The notes: generated by a model from the letters alone, not told the origin. DNA of 64,000 bases from Thauera sp. 2A1 (GCF_009469595.2 NZ_SSXV01000005.1:62001-126000), one strand, 5' to 3'; numbered from the stretch's first letter, positions 1 through 7,980 are shown. A program made the numbers and translations.

Positions 1-243
1 ACTAATGTATTCACCGGTCGTCCTGCTCGGGGCATCGTCAATCGCATGGTCCGGGAGTTGGGGCCGATGAGCGACTGTGCGCCGCGGTTCCCCTTGGCTG
101 CGTCCGTGTCGGCACCTTTGCGAACAAAGGCTGAGAGTCGCGGGAGCGGAGACTTCTCACCTCTTTGGGCTGGGCAGAACGTATCCGGATGTCGGGAAAT
201 ACCTGCGGCGGAGCTCACACGACAACTGGCGGGTCGTTCGTGA
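1..243 (+). CDS. Nitronate monooxygenase, C-terminal part (gene enters from the left)
   Basis: Last 80 residues of a nitronate monooxygenase, an FMN-dependent cytosolic TIM-barrel enzyme that oxidises alkyl nitronates. The frame is open from base 1 and stops at TGA 241-243. Seen: TGRPARGIVN near the start and GSGDFSPLWAGQ further on, the tail typical of this family, then a short ELTRQLA helix. The flavin-binding barrel lies outside the window, so catalytic residues cannot be checked. The next gene is an unrelated lipoprotein and no operon is evident. Confidence 0.75.
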   Translation, partial: TNVFTGRPARGIVNRMVRELGPMSDCAPRFPLAASVSAPLRTKAESRGSGDFSPLWAGQNVSGCREIPAAELTRQLAGRS

Positions 244-336
244 GGTTGGAGGTCTTATCGACCATTGGCCTCGGCGCACTCGTAGCGATGTTCGGGCACT
301 CCGGGCGATGCGTTGTAGAAGGTGAGCAGGCCTCGA

Positions 337-657
337 ATGAATCAGGAACCGCTACTTAAGAAGAGCCGCGTCTCCGCGAGAGCGTTGCTGGTGACACTTG
401 TTGTCCTTGGTGGTTGTGTGTTCCTACCGGTAACCACGACCGAATACGACCCCACATGCGAGCTCACCCGGAGGCACATGGTGCTTAAGCCTCACGAGTT
501 GGATGCGCTCATTGGATGCCAGAACGAAGGGTGTGGTGCCTTGCTGGTTCTTGCTGGGGCAGTCACGGCGGCGTCAGTCGTAGTTAGCGGTAGCGTTGCT
601 GTCGTCGGGGACACGGTCTACTGGCTGCAAGACGAAGGGCAGTGCCGTCGACGGTGA
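337..657 (+). CDS. Small predicted lipoprotein, unknown function
   Basis: 106-aa protein starting at ATG 337; a GTG at 322 in the same frame would add five residues. After a basic start (KKSRVSAR) comes a hydrophobic stretch ending in LVVLGGC, a good lipobox, so the mature protein should be lipid-anchored at Cys27 (ATG numbering). The mature part holds further cysteines (PTCEL, IGCQNEGCG, GQCRRR) and a Gly/Ala/Val-rich segment around residues 70-92 that could be a membrane helix. No family is recognised. It does not overlap its neighbours. Confidence 0.5.
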   Translation: MNQEPLLKKSRVSARALLVTLVVLGGCVFLPVTTTEYDPTCELTRRHMVLKPHELDALIGCQNEGCGALLVLAGAVTAASVVVSGSVAVVGDTVYWLQDEGQCRRR

Positions 658-1087
658 CTGACCTGTTCCCGTAACGGACGTGGGCGTTTCCCCTTCGCCC
701 GCTCGGCGGCTCAGCGAACCGCCTGCGACAGTCTGGTAGCGACCCAAACCGGACTATCGTTGTCCTGATAATCAAATGGCAGGTTTCCGAGCACAGCAGT
801 CGTTCAGATGGCGGTTTGCGGAAATCATCGAACGGCGGCAAGTAGCCGGTAGCTGATGGACGTGAAACAAACAATCTCAACGAGCGGGTAAACATCGAGG
901 GTGTGAAAATGCGGGTTAGCCACCTTGGTCTGGGAGGGTACAGTTCAGGCCCGAAAACTCCACCCCGACTGTTTTCTGACCGATGACCGAGCTCACGTCC
1001 CTTCGCCAGCGCTTTCTGGCCGGCCCTCTGACGCTGCGTAACGAACGTCGGGATTTTCCTGAATGACACCGTGGGCGTCGGCATTAC
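658..1087. other. Intergenic stretch, no supported gene
   Basis: No convincing gene. A minus-strand frame open from 1084 to 584 is Arg/Pro/Ser-rich, overlaps the lipoprotein gene and resembles no family. Confidence 0.4.
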
Positions 1088-1691
1088 GTGTTGTGGGCGC
1101 TCGACGTGGATACGCCTACGGTGCGCGCGCGCATGGTCGCAGCACAGCGGGCGCTGAACGGACTACTGCTCGACGGGTATCGGCGTCAGCCGCACGCCGG
1201 TACGCGAAGCCTTGAAGGTGCTGGCGCGCGAAGGGCTGCTGGTGATGGAACCGCGCCGCGGCTGCTGCGTCGCGGCGATCGGCGTCGAGGGTGTTGCACG
1301 GCTGTTCGATGTACTCGAGCTTCTCGAGATCCAACTGGTGCGTGAAGCCGCGCGGCACGAGATCGTCGCCCACAGCGCCCCACTGGACCTTCGTCTACTG
1401 CTTGAAATGGGCGGGAACCGTCATGCCGGTGAAGCCATCGGTCGTCTGCGCGAGAAGCTGCTGCTCGCGCTGGGTCCCTCTTACGGACAAGCAGAGAACA
1501 CATTGTTCGAGCGCATCACCCCCGCTCTGGCGGCGGCCTTTGTCCGGCAGGACCAAGACGAGGCCGAGCGAGTGTGGCGGGACTACGCAATCGCGCGCCG
1601 GCGTCTCGCGGGTTGTAGGACTCAGCGGCATGCCGCTGGTCAGCCAAGCCCGACAGACAGACGCCTGATCGATTCGGGGCCGATGTGCTGA
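1088..1691 (+). pseudogene. Decayed GntR/FCD-type transcriptional regulator
   Basis: Two frames together give a recognisable but broken GntR-type regulator. From about 1182 the frame reads VSRTPVREALKVLAREGLL, the recognition helix and turn of a GntR winged helix, but an in-frame TGA at 1155 and a shift into the frame opening near 1088 separate it from the N-terminal helix. Downstream is a plausible all-helical ligand domain (LFDVLELLEIQLVREAA, then LFERITPALAAAFVRQDQDEA) like a degenerate FCD domain. The frame ends at 1691 after unlike sequence. Intact relatives are usually 220-240 aa and bind small organic acids. The gene is judged non-functional. Confidence 0.5.
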
Positions 1692-1702
1692 CCACGAGTT
1701 GT

Positions 1703-2269
1703 TCAGCGGGTACCCGCTGCGTTCGTCCTCAGCAGCTTGCGCGCGCTCTCAAGACTGGACGCGGTCTGCTCATGAAGTGCGTCCGTTAGCGGTTGCTGCA
1801 TTGAGGTGACGAGCAGCGACTCCGCAGACCTCAGGAGTTTAAGATGCTTCGTCCACGCTCCGTCACGCCCGCGGGGAAGCCGCAGCCGCACGGCCAGAGT
1901 GATTGCTTCCTGGGCAAGCGCCAGGCATTCGCATGGCTCCGGAACGGCTTGTCCCGACAATCGGTCGAAAAGGCGTAGCGCCACATCTGCGTGGCCGCCA
2001 CGGATCGCAACCGAAATCGCCCGCGCAATGCCATCCGGATTGACGTCGCGCGCGAGTTGTTCGAGCCAATGGCGAGCCTGTTTCGTTCGTCCCAGTGCCA
2101 GGCAGGTCTCGGCGATGATCAAACCCAGGTGGGGAACATTGGTCGTCGGGTGAGCGACGAGCGTTTGACGCAGCAGCCGGTCGAGCCTGGAGGTGACGCC
2201 GGAGATCAGCTCGGCCTTGACTGACCGGGCGAACGCATCCGGATCGAACGGTCGCAGCTCCTCAGCCAT
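1703..2269 (-). CDS. Hypothetical protein, last gene of the B12-uptake operon
   Basis: 188-aa protein of unknown function. The start is set at ATG 2269 because it overlaps the stop of the upstream adenosyltransferase gene by 8 nt (ATGGCTGA), as expected for translational coupling; an in-frame start at 2302 would overlap by 41 nt. The sequence is helical with repeat-like stretches (LGLIIAETCLALGRTKQARHW, then RGGHADVALRLFDRLSG) resembling TPR/HEAT-type hairpins. No signal peptide, no membrane helix, no catalytic motif. Its place at the end of a cobalamin operon suggests a B12-related or accessory role, by position only. Confidence 0.55.
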   Translation of the reverse strand: MAEELRPFDPDAFARSVKAELISGVTSRLDRLLRQTLVAHPTTNVPHLGLIIAETCLALGRTKQARHWLEQLARDVNPDGIARAISVAIRGGHADVALRLFDRLSGQAVPEPCECLALAQEAITLAVRLRLPRGRDGAWTKHLKLLRSAESLLVTSMQQPLTDALHEQTASSLESARKLLRTNAAGTR

Positions 2270-2786
2270 AGCTCTTGCTGATGAACGGGGTTTCATCGGC
2301 ACCTCGCCGCTGGTTGATGACCAGGGTCAGGACAAAGAAGAAATTGCACATCATGTTGCACAGCCGCGGCAGGACCATAGGGACCTCACGCCCTTCCTGC
2401 TCGATGCGCACCATCAGGCGCACAGCCTTCTTGGCCGCCGATCGCGCCAGGTGCAGATGCGGCACCGGCTGCTGCCCGCGCGGCAGCACGAAGCCGTCGA
2501 TGCGATCGCGCACTTCCTCTCGGTAGTGGTTAAGCCGCGTCTGCAGCCAGGCGATGTCGGCTTCCTCGACGGCGAGCCGCCCCCGCAGCGAACCGTTGAC
2601 GTGAAAGGCCAGCGGCTGCAAGCGGTCGAGGTCGGCAGCGATGTCCGCCATGTCCGTCGACAGCAGCGACAGCACCGCGCCGATGTGGCCGCACAACTCA
2701 TCGGTGGCCACTTCGAAATCGCACAGGTACGACGTCTCGTAGATGAACGGATAGCAGAGTTCGTCGCGATTGCGTCCGGGTTTCAT
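2262..2786 (-). CDS. Divergent PduO-type cob(I)alamin adenosyltransferase
   Basis: 174-aa protein that probably transfers the adenosyl group of ATP to cob(I)alamin or cobinamide in the cytosol, converting imported corrinoid to coenzyme form. The C-terminal half carries the PduO pattern: VLPRGQQPVPHLHLARSAAK (family pattern LPGG..A..LH.AR), a helix KAVRLMVRIEQEG, then a last helix FFFVLTLVINQRRGADE (family FVLARY.N). The usual N-terminal ATP-binding TGDxG.T motif is not visible, so this is a divergent member or has altered ATP binding. It lies 13 nt behind btuD and overlaps the next gene by 8 nt, inside a riboswitch-controlled B12 operon, which supports the call. Confidence 0.6.
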   Translation of the reverse strand: MKPGRNRDELCYPFIYETSYLCDFEVATDELCGHIGAVLSLLSTDMADIAADLDRLQPLAFHVNGSLRGRLAVEEADIAWLQTRLNHYREEVRDRIDGFVLPRGQQPVPHLHLARSAAKKAVRLMVRIEQEGREVPMVLPRLCNMMCNFFFVLTLVINQRRGADETPFISKSYG

Positions 2787-2799
2787 GTGCGTGGGATCC

Positions 2800-3528
2800 T
2801 CATCGGGTGGTGATCACGGGCGGGTCGGCGGCCAGGTCGACATGGACCGGCACGCGGAAGACCCGCGACAAACGCGCTTCAGTCAGCACTTCGGCCGGCG
2901 TGCCAAAGGCGTCTACACGGCCGTCGTGCATCAGGCAAAGCCGGTCGCAGTAGCGCGCCGCAAGGCTGAAATCGTGGATGGCCAGGACTACGCCATTGCC
3001 GTCGTTGGCATACCGTCGCAAGGTCTCCATGACGCTGCGCTGGTAGTAGAGATCGAGGCTGGCGATAGGTTCGTCGGCGAGCAACAGCCGAGGCTGGCCG
3101 GCAAGCACGCGGGCCAGCCACACCCGCGCCTGCTCGCCGCCGGACAGGTGGTCGACCTTCCGCTGGCGGAGCGCCTCGACGCCGCTCTGCTGCATGGCCA
3201 ACCGAATCGCCCCGTCGTCGCGGTCGCCCCATGGCAGCCGGCCCAGCGCAACGACATCATCGACGCTCAGCGACCACGCGCTTTCGCACGTCTGCGGCAA
3301 CAGACCGATGTTGCGCGCGCGCTGGCGGGGCCGCAGCGACTCGATCGGCTGGTCGTCGAAAGCAATCTCTCCCCGGCCGGGCAACAGCCCCGCCACGCAC
3401 TGCAGCAAGCTCGACTTACCCGAGCCGTTCGGCCCGATGACGCCGAGCACCTCGCCTGCATCGAGCGTGAAGGAAACCCCATCAAGACGCGGCGGCAGCG
3501 CCAAATGGCGGACTTGGATCAGAGCCAT
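2800..3528 (-). CDS. btuD: Vitamin B12 ABC transporter, ATPase BtuD
   Basis: 242-aa cytosolic ATPase that drives B12 import through BtuC. Seen: Walker A GPNGSGKSS, Q-loop LLPQTCES, ABC signature LSGGEQARVWLARVL, Walker B LLLADEPIASLD and switch His in AIHDFS. ATG 3528 (MALIQVRHL) is chosen because it overlaps the btuC stop by 10 nt; the longer open frame to 3648 lies inside btuC. FecE/BtuD-type size is about 250 aa, so the protein is complete. The B12 rather than haem or ferrisiderophore assignment rests on the adjoining btuB with cobalamin riboswitch and the adenosyltransferase. Confidence 0.85.
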   Translation of the reverse strand: MALIQVRHLALPPRLDGVSFTLDAGEVLGVIGPNGSGKSSLLQCVAGLLPGRGEIAFDDQPIESLRPRQRARNIGLLPQTCESAWSLSVDDVVALGRLPWGDRDDGAIRLAMQQSGVEALRQRKVDHLSGGEQARVWLARVLAGQPRLLLADEPIASLDLYYQRSVMETLRRYANDGNGVVLAIHDFSLAARYCDRLCLMHDGRVDAFGTPAEVLTEARLSRVFRVPVHVDLAADPPVITTR

Positions 3529-4505
3529 CTCTGACGGTCCTTCCAGATGAGCCAGATAAACAGCGGCGCCCCTAGCAGTGAGGTCAGCACGCCGAGCTTG
3601 ATTTCCCGCCCAGGCGGCAGCAGGCGCACGCAGATGTCGGCTAGGCACACCAGCGCCGCCCCGGCCGCGGCCGACGGCAGCAGCAGGCGGTCCGGACGGT
3701 GATTCACCAGAGGACGGACGAGATGGGGGACCAACAGGCCGACGAAACCGATGCTGCCCGCAATCGCCACCGAGGCGCCGACCAGCAGCGCGGTACCGAG
3801 CACGATCAGGCGGCTGCCACGGCTGAGCGCGAGCCCCATGCTCTGCGCAACCGCTTCGCCCAGACTGAGCGCGGCAAGCAGATGGCGCTGACGCCAGACC
3901 AGCAGGCCACCAATCACCAGAGCCGGCAACAGGACGATCAGGTGGTTCAGTCCCCGCTCGGACACCGAACCCAGCAACCAGAAAACCAACTCCTGCATGG
4001 CGAAGGGGTTGGGGGCGAAGTTCAGCACCGTGGCCAGTGCCGCGCCAGCCAGCGTCGAGATCGCCAGCCCGGCCATGATCACCAGCGACGATCGGGCCGA
4101 GCCGGCCAGCGCGAGCATCAGCAGCAGCGCGGCGCCCGCACCGAGCAGGCCGGCGAGCGCCGGCGCCGCCTCCCCGGCCGCGGGGAACAGGCCGAAATAG
4201 AACACCGCAGCCGCGCCAAGGGCGGCCCCCTGGCTGGCACCCGTCAGGCTGGGGTCAGCCAGCGGGTTGCGTAGCAGGCCCTGCAGCGCCGCGCCGGCCA
4301 GGCCGAGCGCCGCCCCCACCGCCAGCGACAGTAGTGTGCGCGGCAGGCGGATTTCGCCGATCACCATCGCCGCCGGGGATGTGACGCCGAGCAGCCAGTC
4401 GGACAGGCCGGCGAGGACGGGCACCGCAGTCGGTCCGGTGGCCAGCGACAGGCCCGCCACACCAACGAGGATCGCGACACCCAGCGGAAGAATCAGTCGC
4501 GCCAT
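3519..4505 (-). CDS. btuC: Vitamin B12 ABC transporter, permease BtuC
   Basis: 328-aa inner-membrane permease of the FecCD/BtuC family, forming a homodimer that moves B12 from BtuF into the cytosol. About ten hydrophobic segments can be read, with family landmarks GEIRLPRTLLSLAVGAALG near residue 55 and GFVGLLVPHLVRPLVNHRP, the cytoplasmic loop that contacts the ATPase. Start ATG 4505 (MARLILPLG) overlaps the btuF stop by 13 nt; the frame upstream to 4742 is btuF shadow. The btuF-C-D genes all overlap, so they are surely one transcript. Confidence 0.87.
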   Translation of the reverse strand: MARLILPLGVAILVGVAGLSLATGPTAVPVLAGLSDWLLGVTSPAAMVIGEIRLPRTLLSLAVGAALGLAGAALQGLLRNPLADPSLTGASQGAALGAAAVFYFGLFPAAGEAAPALAGLLGAGAALLLMLALAGSARSSLVIMAGLAISTLAGAALATVLNFAPNPFAMQELVFWLLGSVSERGLNHLIVLLPALVIGGLLVWRQRHLLAALSLGEAVAQSMGLALSRGSRLIVLGTALLVGASVAIAGSIGFVGLLVPHLVRPLVNHRPDRLLLPSAAAGAALVCLADICVRLLPPGREIKLGVLTSLLGAPLFIWLIWKDRQRWL

Positions 4506-5269
4506 TGCTGCAATTGGCCGACGAGCTCCCAGGTCCACGGACCGGGACACTGCCAGCGCCAGTAGTCTGTGCTCAGCCAGCGCTCGCGGGGCACTGCGCG
4601 GCGCAGCACCGGATGCTCGGCAAAGCGGTTGGCCAGCGCCCTGCTCGCCGGCGCTGCCCACAGGATCGCATCGGGCGGATCGGTTGCAATCTGCTCCAGG
4701 TCGAGCCGCAGATAGCCGTCCTCGCGCAGGTAATTGGACCACCCGGCGCGTTGCAGAATGCCGTCCTCGAAGGTGCCGCGGCCCGTGCCGATGCCGTTGG
4801 CACCGAGGAGTAACAGGCGCTTGGGTGGGTTATCCGCCGGGATCGGCTTAGGCGGCGAACTCGCAAGCGTGGCCGGCTTGCCGAGCAAGGACAGGAAATG
4901 CCGTTCGTATTCGCCGACGGCCTGCAGACTGGTCGGCAACGCCAGGATTTCCACCCGGAATCCAAGCGTCTTCAGTCGGCTGCGCAGCAGCGGCGCGTTG
5001 TATTGCCCGGTGATCACCAAGTCTGGCTTCAGTGCGACGATGCGCTCCAGGGTTCCATCGTGAGTCGGCCAGTTAGTTTCCAGCCACGCGACCGGGAACT
5101 GGCGGTGCATCGGGGAGAGCGCAGCAACCTCGCCAGGGTCCGCGTAGCGGGCCAGCATCCAGTCGGTGCAGAGGTCGAGAGAAATGATGCGCTGCACCCC
5201 TGAGGCCTCAGCTGGCAGGAAGTGCAGCGCTGCGACAACCAGCACGCTGGTGACTTTTGGGAGCCTCAT
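4493..5269 (-). CDS. btuF: Vitamin B12 periplasmic binding protein BtuF
   Basis: 258-aa periplasmic substrate-binding protein. A signal peptide of about 22 residues (hydrophobic VLVVAALHFLPAEASG) is followed by RIISLDLCTDWMLARYADP, the usual first strand and helix of class III binding proteins, then LERIVALKPDLVITGQYN, and a C-terminal lobe with YLREDGYLRLDLEQI and WTWELVGQL. The protein captures B12 delivered by BtuB and hands it to BtuC. It starts 46 nt after the btuB stop; a GC-rich hairpin lies in that gap. Length is normal for the family. Confidence 0.83.
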   Translation of the reverse strand: MRLPKVTSVLVVAALHFLPAEASGVQRIISLDLCTDWMLARYADPGEVAALSPMHRQFPVAWLETNWPTHDGTLERIVALKPDLVITGQYNAPLLRSRLKTLGFRVEILALPTSLQAVGEYERHFLSLLGKPATLASSPPKPIPADNPPKRLLLLGANGIGTGRGTFEDGILQRAGWSNYLREDGYLRLDLEQIATDPPDAILWAAPASRALANRFAEHPVLRRAVPRERWLSTDYWRWQCPGPWTWELVGQLQQWRD

Positions 5270-5278
5270 GCCTTGTTC

Positions 5279-5307
5279 GCTGCCGCCCTCGGTGTGGTGG
5301 CGGCAGC
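5279..5307. repeat. Hairpin between btuB and btuF
   Basis: Perfect 9-bp inverted repeat, GCTGCCGCC (5279-5287) and GGCGGCAGC (5299-5307), with an 11-nt loop in the 46-nt btuB-btuF gap. No T-run follows in either direction. It is more likely an mRNA-stability or processing stem that sets the btuB/btuF expression ratio than a terminator. Confidence 0.5.
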
Positions 5308-5315
5308 GCTATCCG

Positions 5316-7175
5316 TCAAGGCGTGTAGCGGATGCCAACGAAGGCGTTGAGGCCCGGCGTGTCATACGCGACATAGGCCGGACCGCTCCACCCGTAAGCT
5401 CTGGCAAGCTCGTACTCGCGATCGAACAGGTTATCGACACGCGCCTCGAGCGCGAGATTGCGGTTGATCGCGTAGCGGCCGGTGAGATTGACCAGGCCAT
5501 AACCGCCAAGCTTGTTGGTTTCGTTGTTGTCGTTGTAACGGCTACCGACAGCAATGAGTTCCATACCGGCCTGGAATGCCCCCCACGTTTTCATGAGGTC
5601 GAGCTGGGCCTTGTGCTCTGCTCGGCGACCGAGACGCTTGTCGGTCGTTTCGTTGGTCGCGTCCAGCCAATCGTAGGTGGCACGCACATCGACCCCACCC
5701 AGATTGCCCGCGTAGGCCAGCGTCAAGCCCTCCAGCCTGGCTTCCTGAACGTTCTCGTTCCGACCCCAGACGGGCGGCGGAAGCGATACATAGGTAATCA
5801 GGTCTTCAACGTCGTTGCGGTAATAGGTCGCGCTGACGGAGTGGACGCCGTTATCCCAGATCAGGGCCAGTTCGCGGTTCTCGCCCTTCTCGGGCTTCAG
5901 GTCGGGGTTTCCGCCCCAGGTCGGATGAAAGAGTTCATCGAGACGCGGCGCCTTGAACGAGGTTCCGTAACTCGCCTGGGCACGCAGCATGGACGTCAGC
6001 TGATAGCCGTAGGCGAGTCCATAGGTATTCTCACTGCCAAATTCCGAATGATCGTCATGTCGCCCGCTGAGCTGCCAGCGATGCGGCCCCATATCGGCAT
6101 TCCAGCCGATATAGACGGAGTTGTTGCTGATTTCCGTGGCGTCGAACCCGTCCTGGACGCGGGCCTCCTGTTCCAGTCGCTCAAGGCCGGCGACGAGCGT
6201 TCCGAGTGCCAGACTGACGTCGTTCTGCCAGCTCAGCAGCCTGCTCTCCGTTTCGAAGTCACTCCCGCTCGGGCTCCAGGTGCTGACGTTCTTTTGCCAG
6301 TCGGTGGTCTGGCCGTATTGAAGCTGGCTGTTCCAGTTGGCACTCAGCCGGTTCCTGGCAAAGACTTGCCACTGCTTGGTACGAAAATCCTGATACGCAT
6401 CGAACAGGCTGGCGGCGGGCACGTCGCCGCTGTCGTAGTGTGCACGGCCTTCATTCTGGCGGAAACTCAGGCCGATCTCGTGGCCCTCTGCGGGGAGGAA
6501 GGAGGTGGAGATTGCGCCCCCCGTGTTGCGGTAGCCATCCTTGTCGCCGTCCTTGTTGGTCGCGTCGCGCATGGCGGAGATACCGCGGAAATCGTCGTGG
6601 CTACCCTCCACGCGGAAGCGCCACCGCTCATTGCCCGCAGAAACGCCGGCGCTCGTCTTGAAGGTGTCGTCGCTGCCGTAACCCACGAAGCCATCTGCCT
6701 TCAGACCCGGTGTGCCCTTGCGGGTGAAGATCTGGATCACGCCGCCGACAGCATCCGCCCCATAGAGCATGGAACCCGGGCCACGGAGAATCTCGATACG
6801 CTCGACATTGGCCAGCGGAATGAAGCGCAACGGCGAACCGCTTGCATCGATCGAGTTGATCGGCAGACCGTCGATGAGCACCTTGGTCTGGTCCGGCTTG
6901 GCGCCTCGCAGATACAAACTCGCTGAGGTGCCTGGACCGCCGCTGGTCGCCACCTGGACGCCGGGCTGCCGGCTCAGCAGATCGATCACCGTACCGCCGG
7001 CACTGCGCTCGATTTCGGCACGGTCAATTACGGTGATGTCGGACAGGACTTCTGAGACCCGCGTCTCGACGCGTGTCGCAGTAACAACAACCGGTTCGAG
7101 CGACTGCTGCGCGTGCAGCTGGCTGACGAACAACAGCGGCAGCAAGGCCGCCACGGGCTTGAGGCGTAATTGCAT
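5316..7175 (-). CDS. btuB: TonB-dependent vitamin B12 outer-membrane receptor BtuB
   Basis: 619-aa outer-membrane beta-barrel that takes up cobalamin using TonB energy. Start ATG 7175 (MQLRLKPVAALL) follows a purine-rich GGGGGGAAA; in-frame codons up to 7214 lack an RBS. A signal peptide ends near LHAQ. The TonB-box region reads VVVTATRVE. The plug includes IDLLSRQPGVQV, LYLRGAKPDQTKVLIDGLP and RIEILRGPGSMLYGADAVGG; the barrel ends LFDREYELARAYGWSGPAY...GIRYTP. Size matches E. coli BtuB (about 614). The 5' leader has a cobalamin riboswitch, so expression should fall when B12 is plentiful. First gene of the leftward B12 operon. Confidence 0.92.
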   Translation of the reverse strand: MQLRLKPVAALLPLLFVSQLHAQQSLEPVVVTATRVETRVSEVLSDITVIDRAEIERSAGGTVIDLLSRQPGVQVATSGGPGTSASLYLRGAKPDQTKVLIDGLPINSIDASGSPLRFIPLANVERIEILRGPGSMLYGADAVGGVIQIFTRKGTPGLKADGFVGYGSDDTFKTSAGVSAGNERWRFRVEGSHDDFRGISAMRDATNKDGDKDGYRNTGGAISTSFLPAEGHEIGLSFRQNEGRAHYDSGDVPAASLFDAYQDFRTKQWQVFARNRLSANWNSQLQYGQTTDWQKNVSTWSPSGSDFETESRLLSWQNDVSLALGTLVAGLERLEQEARVQDGFDATEISNNSVYIGWNADMGPHRWQLSGRHDDHSEFGSENTYGLAYGYQLTSMLRAQASYGTSFKAPRLDELFHPTWGGNPDLKPEKGENRELALIWDNGVHSVSATYYRNDVEDLITYVSLPPPVWGRNENVQEARLEGLTLAYAGNLGGVDVRATYDWLDATNETTDKRLGRRAEHKAQLDLMKTWGAFQAGMELIAVGSRYNDNNETNKLGGYGLVNLTGRYAINRNLALEARVDNLFDREYELARAYGWSGPAYVAYDTPGLNAFVGIRYTP

Positions 7176-7287
7176 GATTTCCCCCCGCCGACAGGCGTCC
7201 CCGCATATCGGCATGCATGAAGAAGCAGTGCAAAGGGAAATGACGGGCTACGACAGCCGGTGCCACCTCCCCGTAGCACTTTCGCGT

Positions 7288-7470
7288 GTTGTCGCAGGCC
7301 GGTCTCCGGGCTTGCAAGTCTTGACGCGCCGCCTTCCCAGGTTCAACCCAGTGGCATTTTGGCGCGCCCGCACTCGCTTACCGTTGCGGGGGCAGCAGCG
7401 GAATTGTCTCGTTGGTGAGACTCACCGCTTTCCCGTTTAACTGCCAGGGGAGGTTCCCCTGGCAGCACCT
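7288..7470 (-). promoter_or_regulatory. Cobalamin (AdoCbl) riboswitch of btuB
   Basis: Read on the minus strand the leader has the conserved pieces of the cobalamin aptamer in order: an initial GGTGC, a stem, TTAAACGGGAAAGC, the central GCTGCCCCCGCAACGGTAAG, a GCCACTGG...CCTGGGAAGGC stem and the closing AAGCCCGGAGACCGGCC. It ends about 110 nt before the btuB ATG. Binding of adenosylcobalamin is expected to reduce btuB expression, probably by hiding the ribosome site; no terminator is evident. Confidence 0.93.
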
Positions 7471-7482
7471 GAGAGCGGGCGG

Positions 7483-7511
7483 ATCATACATGGCCATACG
7501 CAGCGAGTCGA
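7483..7511 (-). promoter_or_regulatory. Predicted btuB promoter
   Basis: Minus-strand -10 TATGAT (complement of 7483-7488) and -35 TCGACT (complement of 7506-7511) with a 17-bp spacer. Transcription would start about 7476, just upstream of the riboswitch aptamer. The promoter is embedded in a perfect inverted repeat (7489-7526). Confidence 0.55.
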
Positions 7512-7526
7512 TTGCGTATGGCCATG
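7489..7526. promoter_or_regulatory. Perfect 14-bp inverted repeat over the btuB promoter (candidate operator)
   Basis: CATGGCCATACGCA (7489-7502) and TGCGTATGGCCATG (7513-7526) are exact reverse complements separated by 10 bp. The repeat covers the spacer and -35 of the predicted btuB promoter. That is the place for a dimeric repressor or activator site; the binding protein is unknown. Confidence 0.55.
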
Positions 7527-7688
7527 AAGTAAGGCCGGGACATGACCGCGCTGCCGCTCTCGCCATGGCGGAGTGTGGTTAGCGGGCGGACATACCCCCT
7601 TGGGCACGGGCTGTGGGGCTTTGCCTGATCGGAACACACAACCTATAGACTCAGCGGATACTCAATACACTATCTGTAGTTTGATAAA

Positions 7689-7717
7689 TTGACACCCATC
7701 GCCCGGTCCAGTTAGAG
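7689..7717 (+). promoter_or_regulatory. Candidate promoter for the nrd riboswitch transcript
   Basis: TTGACA (7689-7694), 17-bp spacer, TTAGAG (7712-7717). The -35 is consensus but the -10 is weak. The predicted start, about 7724, lies just before the plus-strand riboswitch. Confidence 0.35.
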
Positions 7718-7730
7718 TTCAGTCCGTCTA

Positions 7731-7896
7731 TGGTTCCCCCTCGCGGGGGATTAAAAGGGAATTCGGTGCCGCGCCCAGCGCGAATCCCGGAGCTGCCCCC
7801 GCAACTGTAATCGGCGAGTCCTGCGCCCTCTCTGCCACTGGAAATCTTCCGGGAAGGCTGGCGCAAGGCGACGACCCGTGAGCCAGGAGACCTGCC
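7731..7896 (+). promoter_or_regulatory. Cobalamin riboswitch ahead of the GNAT-nrdAB genes
   Basis: Plus-strand cobalamin aptamer: TTAAAAGGGAATTCGGTGC, then GAGCTGCCCCCGCAACTGTA, GCCACTGGAAATC, CCGGGAAGGC and GTGAGCCAGGAGACCTGCC, all in canonical order. It is followed by a 28-codon frame, the GNAT gene and nrdAB, all rightward. This places a B12-independent ribonucleotide reductase under B12 repression, an arrangement known where a B12-dependent class II enzyme is also encoded. Confidence 0.93.
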
Positions 7897-7980
7897 ATGT
7901 ACATCACCTTCAACAGTTTGGGGCGGGGTGTCCCTGACAAGAGGCATGGCTCACACCATTTCACTTGCTCGTTTTCCTGA
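7897..7980 (+). CDS. Possible 27-aa leader peptide directly after the riboswitch
   Basis: ATG 7897 stands immediately after the aptamer's GGAGACCTGCC, whose GGAG would be a well-placed ribosome site. The frame runs 27 codons to TGA 7978 with no recognisable family. A second small frame (7946-8104, 52 codons) starts inside it. One of these could be the element through which the riboswitch gates translation, but both could be chance. Confidence 0.25.
   Translation: MYITFNSLGRGVPDKRHGSHHFTCSFS

Noticed and set aside
584..1084. 166-codon minus-strand frame
   Set aside because: Arg/Pro/Ser-rich, overlaps the lipoprotein gene, no start signal or family.
5166..6926. 586-codon plus-strand frame opposite btuB
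   Set aside because: Shadow of btuB; composition typical for the third-position mirror frame, no recognised domain.
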